Source of the DNA: RPQJ01 sp963698735
Lineage (GTDB): Bacteria > Pseudomonadota > Gammaproteobacteria > Steroidobacterales > Steroidobacteraceae
Assembly: GCA_963698735.1 (NCBI GenBank)
Contig: CAVOSA010000021.1
Coordinates: 62,001 to 126,000, forward strand
Direction: 5' to 3'
DNA: 64,000 bases
Position 1 is the stretch's first letter. Each line of letters opens with the position of its first letter. A program made the translations under genes and the position numbers. The notes beneath the pieces were generated by a model. The model was not told the origin of the DNA, did no database searches, and saw nothing but the letters and a program-made list of their open reading frames with translations. This document shows positions 24,093 to 32,457 of the stretch, piece by piece.

Positions 24093-25276
24093 GGCGCGGT
24101 GCGGTCCTCTGCCGCCGGGACCGTGCGCTTCGGCGTGGCCACGGAATCGACCACTTCGACGCTGGCACCGTCGCGCAGCTTTTGCGTGCCTTCCGTCACG
24201 ACCAGTTCGCCGGCCTGCAGGCCGTCGGTGACCTGCACGCTGCCGACGCTGCGCTGGCCAGTCTGGATCTTGCGCTTGCTCACCTTGCCGTCCTGCACGA
24301 CGTAGACGAACACGTCACCCTGCTCCGGCAGCAGCGATTCCTCGGGCACCACCAGCACGTCGGCCGTGCCGCGAGAGAGACGCACATTCATGAACATGCC
24401 GGGCTTCAGCAGGCCCTTGTCGTTCGGGATGATGGCGCGAACGGTCACCGACCGCGTACTGGGATCGACGCGCGAGTCGACGCTCGCGACCTTGCCCTCG
24501 AACACCTGGCCCGGGTAGGCGACGCTCTTGGCTTCGAGCGTAAGGCCGGGCTTCATCGCTGCCACGACACGCTCGGGCACGGTGAAATCGAGCTTGATCG
24601 TGCTGGTGTCGTCGAGCGTGGTGATGACGGTGCCGGGGGCAACGAGTCCCCCGACGCTGACGCGGCGCAGGCCGACCCGGCCATTGAACGGCGCACGGAT
24701 GACCGTGTCAGCCAGGCGCGACCGCGCCGCGGCGACGCGTGCCAGGTTTGCCGAGTACGTCGACTCGATCTGCTCGATCTGCTGGTCGGAGAGCACCTTC
24801 GTTTCGTACAGCTCGCGGCTGCGCTTCAACTGGCTCGCACTTTCCTTCAACGCGGCATCGGCCACAGCGAGATCGGCACGGGCCTGCGCACCGTCGAGTT
24901 CGACGAGAACGTCGCCCTTGCGGACCTGCTGGCCCTCGGTGAAGCGGATCGCGGTGACGAGGTTCGAAACCTTGGCCGTGACGTCGATGGATTCGCTGGC
25001 GCGTGCCGTGCCGAGCGCTTCGACTTCGAGCGAGAGGTGTTCGGTACGCGACGGAGTCGCCACGACGGGGATGACGGGGCCGCCGCCTGCGCCACCACCA
25101 CCCGGCTTGCCGGCAGCGCCGCCGGGCTTGCCGCCGCCCGGCATGGACGCGCCGGGAGGGCCGCCCATCGACGCTGGGGCGCGCTTCGCGCGTTCACCCG
25201 CGAGATGCCAGGCGAAGCCGACGACGAGGGCACCGATCAGGGTGCCGAGCAGCACCTTTCGCAGGGAGTCAGGCAT
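24089..25276 (-). CDS. RND efflux pump periplasmic adaptor (MFP/HlyD-like)
   Basis: 395 residues. An N-terminal membrane anchor (VLLGTLIGALVVGFAWHLA) is followed by an unusually Gly/Pro-rich linker (about 35-70). Then come the lipoyl/barrel-sandwich halves (DVLVELDGAQARADLAV; VIRAPFNGRVGLRRVSVGG), a short alpha-hairpin, and beta-barrel and membrane-proximal domains ending with GDVFVYVVQDGKVSKRKIQTG. It would connect the permease with an outer-membrane channel. It is first in the two-gene operon and has a palindromic candidate operator just upstream (25306-25327). Confidence 0.92.
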   Translation of the reverse strand: MPDSLRKVLLGTLIGALVVGFAWHLAGERAKRAPASMGGPPGASMPGGGKPGGAAGKPGGGGAGGGPVIPVVATPSRTEHLSLEVEALGTARASESIDVTAKVSNLVTAIRFTEGQQVRKGDVLVELDGAQARADLAVADAALKESASQLKRSRELYETKVLSDQQIEQIESTYSANLARVAAARSRLADTVIRAPFNGRVGLRRVSVGGLVAPGTVITTLDDTSTIKLDFTVPERVVAAMKPGLTLEAKSVAYPGQVFEGKVASVDSRVDPSTRSVTVRAIIPNDKGLLKPGMFMNVRLSRGTADVLVVPEESLLPEQGDVFVYVVQDGKVSKRKIQTGQRSVGSVQVTDGLQAGELVVTEGTQKLRDGASVEVVDSVATPKRTVPAAEDRTAP

Positions 25277-25305
25277 CGGTTATTGCTGGCACGACGGCAC
25301 GAGAC

Positions 25306-25327
25306 GGGATAAGCCCGCGATTATCCC
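25306..25327. promoter_or_regulatory. Palindromic operator candidate upstream of the RND operon
   Basis: GGGATAA-N8-TTATCCC is a perfect inverted repeat 30 bp before the adaptor ATG. On the minus strand it contains GATAAT, a good -10 hexamer, so a bound repressor would block the promoter. No regulator gene is adjacent. Confidence 0.45.
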
Positions 25328-25380
25328 CTATTCGTGCGATCGTCGCTCGCGGATGCGAAGCCGGCATGACCCGGCGTTGC

Positions 25381-26322
25381 TCAAGGCTCCGGGTCGGAGC
25401 CCTCGGCGATGCCCTCGAACAATACCGTCGAGAGATAGCGTTCGGCCGTATCGGCCAGCATCGTCAGGATGACCGAGCCTTCGGGCGCCTTCTCGGCGAC
25501 CTTGAGCGCGGCGGCGAAATTGCCGCCCGACGAGATGCCGCAGAAGATGCCTTCCTTGCCGGCCAGTGCGCGCGAAGCCGCAATCGACTCATCGTCCGTC
25601 ACCGGGATGATCTCGTGCGGCACCGAGCGGTTCAGCACCTTCGGCACGAAATCCGGCGTCCAGCCCTGGATCTTGTGCGGCTTGAACTCCGCGCCCGACA
25701 GCAGCGCCGCGCCCGCGGGTTCGGTCGCGACGATGCGCACGTCCGGTCGGGCGAGACGGATCATCTCGCCGGCGCCCGTCAGCGTGCCGCCGGTGCCCCA
25801 GCCGCTCACGAAGAAGTCGAGGCGCTTGCCGGCAAAATCACTGAGGATTTCCGGACCGGTCGTCTGGCGGTGATACGCCGGGTTGGCCGGGTTTTCGAAC
25901 TGGCGCGCCAGGAACCAGCCGTGCTTCTTCGCGAGTTCCTCGGCCTTGCGCACCATGCCGCTGCCGCGCTCGGCGGCCGGCGTGAGGATTACCTTGGCGC
26001 CCAGCATGCGCATGATCTTGCGGCGCTCGATGGAGAACGTCTCGACCATGACCGCGACGAACGGGTACCCCTTTGCCGCGCAGACCATCGCCAGCGCGAT
26101 GCCGGTGTTGCCAGACGTCGCCTCGACGACGGTTTGCCCGGGCTGCAGCGCACCACTCTTCTCCGCATCCTCGATGATCGCGATCGCGAGGCGATCCTTC
26201 ACCGAGCTCAGCGGATTGAAGAACTCGCACTTGACGTAGATCGTCACGTGCTTCGGCGCGAGGTGGTTGACGCGCACGATCGGCGTGCGGCCGATGGTGT
26301 GCAGGATGCTGTCGTAAATCAT
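25381..26322 (-). CDS. cysK: Cysteine synthase A (O-acetylserine sulfhydrylase)
   Basis: 313 residues, usual length. It forms cysteine from O-acetylserine and sulfide with pyridoxal phosphate. Lys42 in SSVKDR is the Schiff-base lysine, TSGNTG (69-74) binds the substrate carboxylate, GWGTGGTLTG binds the cofactor phosphate, and GISSGGN is the conserved C-terminal loop. The C-terminal tail is short and ends SDPEP. It could also be a CysM-like or cystathionine-type enzyme, but the motif set fits CysK best. No sulfur-assimilation genes flank it. Confidence 0.9.
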   Translation of the reverse strand: MIYDSILHTIGRTPIVRVNHLAPKHVTIYVKCEFFNPLSSVKDRLAIAIIEDAEKSGALQPGQTVVEATSGNTGIALAMVCAAKGYPFVAVMVETFSIERRKIMRMLGAKVILTPAAERGSGMVRKAEELAKKHGWFLARQFENPANPAYHRQTTGPEILSDFAGKRLDFFVSGWGTGGTLTGAGEMIRLARPDVRIVATEPAGAALLSGAEFKPHKIQGWTPDFVPKVLNRSVPHEIIPVTDDESIAASRALAGKEGIFCGISSGGNFAAALKVAEKAPEGSVILTMLADTAERYLSTVLFEGIAEGSDPEP

Positions 26323-26456
26323 GAGTGGATCCTTCGCGCCCTGTGGCGATGCCCTGGTGCGGGAGACTATAACGAACCTGCGCCGCGCGGCTCATGCCGT
26401 GCAGGAATCACGGCAGAACCGACCTGCCCGGGGACAGCGGCGCCCGCCTGTTGCCG

Positions 26457-26936
26457 TCAGAAGTAGGCCCGCATGATCGCCTCGGCGACGCACGCGGGCT
26501 TGGTCTCGCCCTCAATCTCGACCGTGTACTGCTCGGAAAGCTGCAGGCCGCCCTGGACTTCCTCGACCTTCAGCAGCACGCAGTGGGCGCGCACGCGACT
26601 GCCCGCCTTGACGGCGTTCGGGAACCGCAGCTTGTCGAGCCCGTAATTGATGACCCGCGTGACGCCGGGGAACAGCGGCTTTTCGGCCTCGACGAGGCCG
26701 CGCAGCGCCGGGTAAAGGGACAGCGTCAGGTAGCCGTGCGCAATGGTGCTTTGCCAGGGCGATTCCCGGGCCGCCCGGACGGGGTCGGTGTGGATCCACT
26801 GCTGGTCGCCGGTGGCCTGTGCGAACTCGTTGATCCGCTGCTGGGAGACCTCGAGCCAGTCGCTGCAATGGATCTCCTGCCCGATTTTCGGCTGCAGGGC
26901 CGTCAGCACCCGTTGCACCGCCGACTGTTCGTTCAT
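26457..26936 (-). CDS. MaoC-family (R)-hydratase-like protein
   Basis: 159 residues, a single hot-dog domain. FAQATGDQQWIHTDPVRA holds the catalytic Asp and His of MaoC/(R)-enoyl-CoA hydratases, and TIAHGYLTLSLYPAL is the following conserved helix. NYGLDKLRFPNAVKAGSRVRA is typical of NodN/MaoC members. It would hydrate enoyl-CoA esters. It lies beside phasin and phaR genes, and PhaJ-type MaoC enzymes feed (R)-3-hydroxyacyl-CoA into PHA synthesis, so a PHA link is plausible but not shown. Confidence 0.88.
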   Translation of the reverse strand: MNEQSAVQRVLTALQPKIGQEIHCSDWLEVSQQRINEFAQATGDQQWIHTDPVRAARESPWQSTIAHGYLTLSLYPALRGLVEAEKPLFPGVTRVINYGLDKLRFPNAVKAGSRVRAHCVLLKVEEVQGGLQLSEQYTVEIEGETKPACVAEAIMRAYF

Positions 26937-27143
26937 TTTCGCCGCCCCCGCTGGTTGCTGGGCGCGAGTGTATCGCGCGCCTCGGGGCGCCCGTCGCCCG
27001 TTCTTGAGTCAGCTTCTTGCGCTGCACAAATTAATCGGAAAAGACCTGTAAAATGGCTTGTCAAATCTTCTTGCATCGCAAAATACCCGCTGTTAGTATG
27101 GCGCCCGATGAAACGCACCACCCGCCAACGAGGACGCACCACC

Positions 27144-27491
27144 ATGGCCGCCACGAAGACGACGACGGACTACACGGATTTTTCCAAGCGCGCTTTCGCC
27201 CCCGCGATCCGCCTCAACGAAGTCATGGTCGGCAACATCGAGCGTGTTGCCCGCTTCCAGTACGAAGTGGCGGGCGACCTGATGCAGTTTGCCCTCGACC
27301 AGATGCACGCCACCGTCAAGGCGAAGGACCTGCCGACGCTGCTCTCCAAGCAGCGCGAAATCGCCACGAAGTTCGCCGAAAAGGCGACCTCCCGGCAGCA
27401 GGTGCTGGCCGAGATGGCGACCGAGTCGCAGGCCGGGCTGGCCAAGTGGGTCGAGGACGCGACGGCGCTGGCGTCAGGCAAGGCCGCCTGA
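27144..27491 (+). CDS. Phasin family protein
   Basis: 115 residues, fully helical and without cysteines. The ATG at 27144 follows GAGGA; a further ATG at 27108 in the same frame is less likely because it adds a basic tail. The segments IERVARFQYEVAGDLMQFAL and LLSKQREIATKFAEKATSRQ match the amphipathic helices of phasins that coat polyhydroxyalkanoate granules. A strong terminator follows, and phaR, the usual phasin repressor, is next. Together these suggest the cell makes PHA, although no synthase is in the window. Confidence 0.85.
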   Translation: MAATKTTTDYTDFSKRAFAPAIRLNEVMVGNIERVARFQYEVAGDLMQFALDQMHATVKAKDLPTLLSKQREIATKFAEKATSRQQVLAEMATESQAGLAKWVEDATALASGKAA

Positions 27492-27513
27492 TCCTCCAAT
27501 AACGTTCGCCCGC

Positions 27514-27561
27514 AGGGCGGTGGCCTCCCCGGATGGAGGCGCCGCCCTGTTGTCGTTTTTG
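27514..27561 (+). terminator. Rho-independent terminator after the phasin gene
   Basis: A GC-rich hairpin with about 15-bp arms (CAGGGCGGTGGCCTCC / GGAGGCGCCGCCCTG) and a short loop, followed by TTGTCGTTTTT. It separates the phasin gene from phaR. Confidence 0.85.
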
Positions 27562-27607
27562 CGCCGCATTTAGTGCGCCGCACAACAGCTCAGGTAAACT
27601 TCCGCCC

Positions 27608-28093
27608 ATGAGCCAGGAACGCCTGATCAAGAAGTACGCGAACCGCCGTCTTTACGACGCTTCGCAGAGCCGGCACATCACGCTCGACGACATCCGCGGA
27701 CTGATCGTCAAGGGCGAGAAGGTGCGCATCGTCGAGGACAAGACGGGCCACGACATCACGCGCCACATCCTGCTGCAGGTCATCGCCGAGCAGGAACAGT
27801 TCGGCCGGCCGATCCTGAGCACGACGGTGCTCGAATCGATCATCCGCTTCTACGGCAACCCGATGCAGGGCTTCCTCGCCGGGTTCCTCGAGAAGAGCGT
27901 CGAGACGTTCCTGCACCAGCAGGAATCGCTGCAGGCGCAGATCTCCAAGATCGTCGCAATCACTCCGCTCGCCACGGTCGCGGACCTCACGCGCCAGAAC
28001 CTCGAGGCGCTCGCCAAGATGCAGGAATCGATGCTCAGCGCGATCCTGCCGAAGCGCGACAAGTCGAAGGACGACGACGAGAAGCGGTCCTGA
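27608..28093 (+). CDS. phaR: Polyhydroxyalkanoate synthesis repressor PhaR
   Basis: 161 residues from the ATG at 27608. The N-terminal PHB/PHA-accumulation regulator DNA-binding domain is diagnostic: LIKKYANRRLYDASQSRHIT, then LDDIRGLIVKGEKVRIVEDK. The second domain (VLESIIRFYGNPMQGFLAGF) follows. PhaR binds PHA and represses phasin genes until granules form, which fits the phasin gene upstream. The tail is basic and acidic by turns (KRDKSKDDDEKRS). Its last 59 bp overlap the 3' end of the converging AraC-alkyltransferase gene. Confidence 0.93.
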   Translation: MSQERLIKKYANRRLYDASQSRHITLDDIRGLIVKGEKVRIVEDKTGHDITRHILLQVIAEQEQFGRPILSTTVLESIIRFYGNPMQGFLAGFLEKSVETFLHQQESLQAQISKIVAITPLATVADLTRQNLEALAKMQESMLSAILPKRDKSKDDDEKRS

Positions 28094-28949
28094 TCGACCG
28101 CGCGAGCTCCCACGCGAGCATCGCGCGCTTGCGCTCCAGTCCCCAGCGATAGCCGCCGAGCGCGCCGTTCGCGCGCAGCACGTGGTGGCACGGAATCAGC
28201 CATGCGACCGGGTTGGCGCCAACGGCGGAACCGACCGCGCGACAAGCGGACTCGCGGCCGATGGCCTGCGCCAGCGCCGCGTAACTCAGCGTGTGGCGCT
28301 GCCCCGCCGCGAGCAACGCACGCCAGACCTGGAGCTGGAAGTTGCTGCCGTGCACCCAGAGCGTGAGCTTGCGTCCCGTCGCGGGCGTCGCATGCCAGAT
28401 CGTCGTGGCGACACGTTTTGCTGCCGCATCGTCGCGCTCCCAGGCCGCCTCGCGCCACGTGGCGCGAAAATCATCGAAGCCGTCGAAGTTTCCCGTGTCG
28501 TCCGCAAACGCCAGGAAGGCGATCCCACGCCCGGTCTGCACGATGAGCGCCGTGCCGAAAGGCGTCTCCGCCGTGCCGTGCCGCAGCGTCATGCCGCGGC
28601 CACGCGACTTGTACTCGCCGGGCGTCACTGCTTCGAGCGACACGAACAGGTCGTGCAGACGGCCTGCGCCAGAGAGTCCAGCATCGAGCGCCGCCTGCAG
28701 CACCGAACGCTCATCGTCGAGCGCCTGCTTGGCCGCGGTCAATGACAACTGCTGCAGCAGCTGCTTCGGCGAGATGCCGGTCCAGCGCCGGAACTCGCGG
28801 GCGAAGTGATACTCACTCCAGTGGGCGGCGGCGGCGATGTCCGCCAGCGACGGCTGCTCCTGGACGCGGTCCGCGACGAACTCGATGGCGCGGGCGATCC
28901 GCTGGAACTCGGGCGGTGTCGGGTCCCCGGCTGGGGCAGTTGCTTTCAT
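28035..28949 (-). CDS. AraC-type domain fused to methylated-DNA-protein cysteine methyltransferase
   Basis: 304 residues from the ATG at 28949 (a GTG start 12 codons earlier is possible). An AraC-type helix-turn-helix domain occupies about residues 15-110 (SLADIAAAAHWSEYHFAREF; VTPGEYKSRG). It is followed by an alkyltransferase N-lobe and the catalytic lobe, where Cys254 sits in IPCHHVL and GGYRWGLERKRAML follows. This is the Ada architecture without the N-terminal methyl-phosphotriester Cys domain. It repairs O6-alkylguanine and may regulate transcription. The C-terminal tail extends into the converging phaR gene. Confidence 0.88.
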   Translation of the reverse strand: MKATAPAGDPTPPEFQRIARAIEFVADRVQEQPSLADIAAAAHWSEYHFAREFRRWTGISPKQLLQQLSLTAAKQALDDERSVLQAALDAGLSGAGRLHDLFVSLEAVTPGEYKSRGRGMTLRHGTAETPFGTALIVQTGRGIAFLAFADDTGNFDGFDDFRATWREAAWERDDAAAKRVATTIWHATPATGRKLTLWVHGSNFQLQVWRALLAAGQRHTLSYAALAQAIGRESACRAVGSAVGANPVAWLIPCHHVLRANGALGGYRWGLERKRAMLAWELARSIRTASRRRPSTCRASAGSR

Positions 28950-29032
28950 GTCGTAAAGGATACCGACGCTCCAGGCGCCAGCCACCCGGATCGTGCTGAC
29001 CCGGCGAGGGCCTGTGGCAAACTAGCGGGCCC

Positions 29033-30487
29033 ATGGCACCCAAGCGCATCTGTTTCCTGAGCGCCGAGATTTCGCCTATCGCCAAGACGGGCGGGCTCGG
29101 CGACGTCGCGTCCGCTCTGTCGCGGCACCTGCACCGGCGGGGCCACGACGTCCGCGTGTTCGTGCCGCTCCACGCGCTGTCCGACCTCCAGGGCTGCGAG
29201 CAGCGGCCCGTCGAGATGCTGCAGGGTCGCTCCGTCACGGTGGGCACCAACGAATTCCGCTACGACGTGCGCGAGGCGCGGCTGCCGGGCTCCGACCTGT
29301 GGGTGCAGCTCATCGACTGTCCCACGGTCTTCGACCGTCCGTTCATCTATTCCGACGCGCACGACGAGCACTTGCGCTACCTCATGCTGACGCGAGCCGC
29401 GCTCGAATGCTGCCAGCGGCTGGGCTTCGCACCGGACATCGTGCATTGCAACGACTGGCACACGGCCTTCGCGCCGCTGCTGCTGCGGACAGCCTACGCC
29501 TGGGACCAGCAGGTCTTCGGCGCGACGCGCAGCGTGTTCACGATCCACAACATCGGCTACCAGGGCGCGTTCTCGGCGAGCGCCGCGGCCGACGTGGGGC
29601 CGGGCGTGAGCATCGAGGCCTTCCACCAGGCCGACCTGGGCCATGGCCGCATCAACCCGATGCGTCACGGCATCCTCTATGCCGACGCCGTGACCACCGT
29701 CAGCCCGACGTACGCGTACGAGATCCGCACGCCCGAGGGTGGCCATGGCCTCGACGCCGACCTGCGCGCGCGCCACGACTCGGTGAGCGGGATCCTGAAC
29801 GGCGTCGATTACGACGACTGGAATCCCTCTACCGACCGCTACCTGCCGTTCCAGTACGACGCGGGCGACCTCACCGGGAAGGCCCGCAACAAGGAGGCGC
29901 TGCTCGACCTGCTGCGCATGCCGGCGCCCGCGTCGGTGCCGCTCGTCGGCATGGTCACGCGCCTCACCCGGCAGAAGGGCATCGACCTGCTGTTCGACAC
30001 GCTGCCGCAACTGCTGCGCCAGCGTGATTTCCGCTTCGTCGCCCTCGGCAGCGGCGAGCCGCGGTATGAGCGCTTCATGCACGACCTGCAGCTGCAGTTC
30101 CCGGGACGCGCCGTGTTCTACAGCGGCTACAGCGAGGAACTTGCGCACTTCATCGAGGCCGCGGCGGACATCTTCCTGATGCCGTCGCTGTACGAGCCGT
30201 GCGGCCTCAACCAGATGTACAGCCTCAAGTACGGCACGGTGCCGGTCGTGCGCCGCACCGGCGGCCTCGCCGACAGCGTGCAGCACTTCGACCCGGCGAC
30301 CGGCAAGGGCACCGGCGTGGTGTTCAACGACTTCGACGCGGGCGGCTTGCGCTGGGCGCTCGACACGGCGCTCGAGTGGTTCGGCTGGCCGAGCATCTGG
30401 CGCCGGCTGGTGCAGAACGGCATGCAGCAGGACTTTTCCTGGGAGGCGCGCGTCGGGGACTACGAGTCGCTCTACGAACGGCTCTAG
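29033..30487 (+). CDS. glgA: Glycogen synthase (ADP-glucose type)
   Basis: 484 residues. A GT5-family GT-B enzyme that extends alpha-1,4-glucan from ADP-glucose. The ADP-glucose-binding KTGGL is at Lys18, and the second signature MPSLYEPCGLNQMYSLKYGT holds the catalytic Glu near the C-terminus; VTRLTRQKGIDLLFDTL is also typical. It starts from the ATG at 29033 with no clear Shine-Dalgarno. The stop overlaps the end of the converging LEA-type gene by 4 bp. ADP-glucose pyrophosphorylase (glgC) lies 520 bp on, in the opposite direction. Confidence 0.95.
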   Translation: MAPKRICFLSAEISPIAKTGGLGDVASALSRHLHRRGHDVRVFVPLHALSDLQGCEQRPVEMLQGRSVTVGTNEFRYDVREARLPGSDLWVQLIDCPTVFDRPFIYSDAHDEHLRYLMLTRAALECCQRLGFAPDIVHCNDWHTAFAPLLLRTAYAWDQQVFGATRSVFTIHNIGYQGAFSASAAADVGPGVSIEAFHQADLGHGRINPMRHGILYADAVTTVSPTYAYEIRTPEGGHGLDADLRARHDSVSGILNGVDYDDWNPSTDRYLPFQYDAGDLTGKARNKEALLDLLRMPAPASVPLVGMVTRLTRQKGIDLLFDTLPQLLRQRDFRFVALGSGEPRYERFMHDLQLQFPGRAVFYSGYSEELAHFIEAAADIFLMPSLYEPCGLNQMYSLKYGTVPVVRRTGGLADSVQHFDPATGKGTGVVFNDFDAGGLRWALDTALEWFGWPSIWRRLVQNGMQQDFSWEARVGDYESLYERL

Positions 30488-30984
30488 GTCGCCCCGCTCT
30501 TCTGCCCCAGCGCGCGCGAGATGTCGACCGTTCCCTGGTGGTTGAACGGGATAGTCCGCATCACGCCTTTGTCGAGGTGCAGCTTGCCGGCAACCTCGTA
30601 GTGCAGGTCCTGCAGCTTGCCGCCGCCGACGCGGCTCAGCAGGCGACCGAAACTGCTGACGAAATTCGTGGTCACCAGCATGTCGAACTCGGCCTCGCCT
30701 TTCGCGGGCAGCAGGAACTGGTCGGTGGTTTCGCCTTCGGCGAAGCTGTCGCCCATCAGGATGATCGTGTATTCGATTCCGCGCACCGGAATCTCCACGT
30801 CGTTCGGATTCTTCACCAGCACGCGCACCTTGAAGCGCTGCGCGAACATGTCGGTGGAGAGCATCTGGATGCCGACGAGGTTCAGCTCCGGCGCCACGAG
30901 GTTCTGGCCGAGCGTGGAGCAGCCCGCCACGGTCGCCAGCATGGCGAGCAGGCCGGTGAGCCTCAACAGCACGATTCGCAGCAT
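30484..30984 (-). CDS. LEA14-like (LEA type 2) lipoprotein
   Basis: 166 residues from the ATG at 30984, with GAGG upstream. The signal peptide ends in a lipobox, TVAGC. The rest fits the WHy/LEA type 2 fold: LVGIQMLSTDMFAQRFKVRV, LVKNPNDVEIPVRGIEYTII, and KLHLDKGVMRTIPFNHQGTV. LEA type 2 proteins are linked to desiccation tolerance in plants; bacterial lipoprotein members have no established function. It lies between glgA and glgC and is co-directional with glgC 24 bp downstream, so it may be expressed with it. Confidence 0.8.
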   Translation of the reverse strand: MLRIVLLRLTGLLAMLATVAGCSTLGQNLVAPELNLVGIQMLSTDMFAQRFKVRVLVKNPNDVEIPVRGIEYTIILMGDSFAEGETTDQFLLPAKGEAEFDMLVTTNFVSSFGRLLSRVGGGKLQDLHYEVAGKLHLDKGVMRTIPFNHQGTVDISRALGQKSGAT

Positions 30985-31008
30985 CTTCGCAATCCTCGGC
31001 AGCAACGG

Positions 31009-32289
31009 TCAGGCGCCGCGCGGCGCGGCGCGCAGCATGGCGGCCGTGACGAGCGTAACGCCGTTCTCGCTCACGTAGAAGCGCTCGCGATCCTGCACCG
31101 GGTCGACGCCGATCGTCGCGCCGTCGGGCACGACCGCGCCCTCGTCGATGATAGCGTTGCGGATCTCGCAGTGCTCGCCGATGTGCACGCGCGGCAGGAT
31201 CACCGAGCGATCCACCGTCGAGTAGTCGTGCACGCGCACCTGCGAGAACAGCAGCGAATTCGAGACGCGCGAGCCCGAGATGATGCAGCCGCCCGACACC
31301 ATGGAGTCGATGGCGCAGCCGCGACGGTCCGCGTCGTCAAAGACGAACTTGGCGGGCGGCAGCTGCTCCTGGTAGGTCCAGATCGGCCACTGCTCGTCGT
31401 AGATGTTGAGTTCGGGCGAGACGCGCACCAGCTCCATGTTGGCTTCGTAGTACGCGTCGATCGTGCCGACGTCGCGCCAGTAATGCTGCGCCTTGCTGCG
31501 CACGTCCTCGAACGGATAGGCGAACACGCGCAGGTTTTCGATGGCCTGCGGAATGATGTTCTTGCCGAAGTCGTGCGCGGAGCCGGGATCTTCCGCGTCA
31601 GCGCGCAGCAGCCGCTCGAGCAGCCGCGGATTGAACACGTAGATGCCCATGGACGCGAGCGCAACATCCGGCCGGCCCGGCATCGGCTGCGGATTACTCG
31701 GCTTTTCCTGGAAGCCGAGCACGCGATTGCCTTCATCGATCGCCAGCACGCCGAATTCGCGCGCGCGATCGATCGGCACTTCGACCACGCCGACGGTGAT
31801 GTCCGCTTCCTTCTCGACGTGGAAGCCGATCATCGGGCCGTAGTCCATCTTGTAGATGTGGTCGCCCGCGAGCACCAGCACGTGCAGCGGACGGTGCGCG
31901 CGGATCAGTTCCATGTTCTGCCACAGCGCGTCCGCGGTGCCCTGGTACCAGTCGGGTCCGCGGCGCTGCTGCGCGGGAATGATCTCGATGAACTCGCCGA
32001 ATTCGCCGCGCAGGAAACCCCAGCCCTTGCCGATGTGCTGGATCAGCGAGTGCGCCTTGTACTGCGTCAGCACCGAGATCTGCCGGATGCCTGAGTTCAG
32101 GCAGTTCGACAGCACGAAGTCGATGATGCGGAACTTGCCGCCGAACGGTGCAGCAGGCTTGCAGCGGTCTTCCGTGAGTTGCTTGAGGCGCTCGCCCCGG
32201 CCGCCGGCCATGATCACGGCCAGCGTGCCGCGCGTAAGGCGGCTCAGGTAGCGACGCGGAGCACCTACACGTTGTTGTTCGGTCGACAT
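31009..32289 (-). CDS. glgC: Glucose-1-phosphate adenylyltransferase
   Basis: 426 residues from the ATG at 32289. It makes ADP-glucose for GlgA. The nucleotide-binding motif AVIMAGGRGERLKQLTEDRC is followed by KPAAPFGGKFRIIDFVLSN; VLAGDHIYKMDYGPMI and FQEKPSNP are the metal- and sugar-phosphate-binding regions. The C-terminal left-handed beta helix (SGGCIISGSRVSNSLLFSQV) is complete. The N-terminal fructose-1,6-bisphosphate-regulated segment looks normal. It diverges from the PadR operon and shares its regulatory region. Confidence 0.95.
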   Translation of the reverse strand: MSTEQQRVGAPRRYLSRLTRGTLAVIMAGGRGERLKQLTEDRCKPAAPFGGKFRIIDFVLSNCLNSGIRQISVLTQYKAHSLIQHIGKGWGFLRGEFGEFIEIIPAQQRRGPDWYQGTADALWQNMELIRAHRPLHVLVLAGDHIYKMDYGPMIGFHVEKEADITVGVVEVPIDRAREFGVLAIDEGNRVLGFQEKPSNPQPMPGRPDVALASMGIYVFNPRLLERLLRADAEDPGSAHDFGKNIIPQAIENLRVFAYPFEDVRSKAQHYWRDVGTIDAYYEANMELVRVSPELNIYDEQWPIWTYQEQLPPAKFVFDDADRRGCAIDSMVSGGCIISGSRVSNSLLFSQVRVHDYSTVDRSVILPRVHIGEHCEIRNAIIDEGAVVPDGATIGVDPVQDRERFYVSENGVTLVTAAMLRAAPRGA

Positions 32290-32393
32290 CCGACAGTTCT
32301 CCGGCAACGGCAACCTGCCCTCGGCTCGATGTTACAGAGTCGCCACGCCGTTAATAACCGTGCTGCGGTGCATCAGTATAGGGCACCGCACAT

Positions 32394-32429
32394 TAGTATT
32401 GACTTCATACTAGTAGTTGATGCCTACTA
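32394..32429. promoter_or_regulatory. Two overlapping 19-bp palindromes, probable PadR operators
   Basis: TAGTAT-N7-ATACTA (32394-32412) and TAGTAG-N7-CTACTA (32411-32429) share two bases and are spaced 17 bp apart. They sit about 30 bp before the PadR ATG and overlap a TTGACT/TACTAT promoter. PadR proteins usually autorepress through such palindromes. Confidence 0.65.
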
Positions 32430-32457
32430 TCACCTACTTACCAAGGAGCTGGACCGC

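Noticed and set aside
28946..30286. 446-residue open frame on the minus strand
   Set aside because: Antisense to glgA and low complexity; glgA has clear catalytic motifs.
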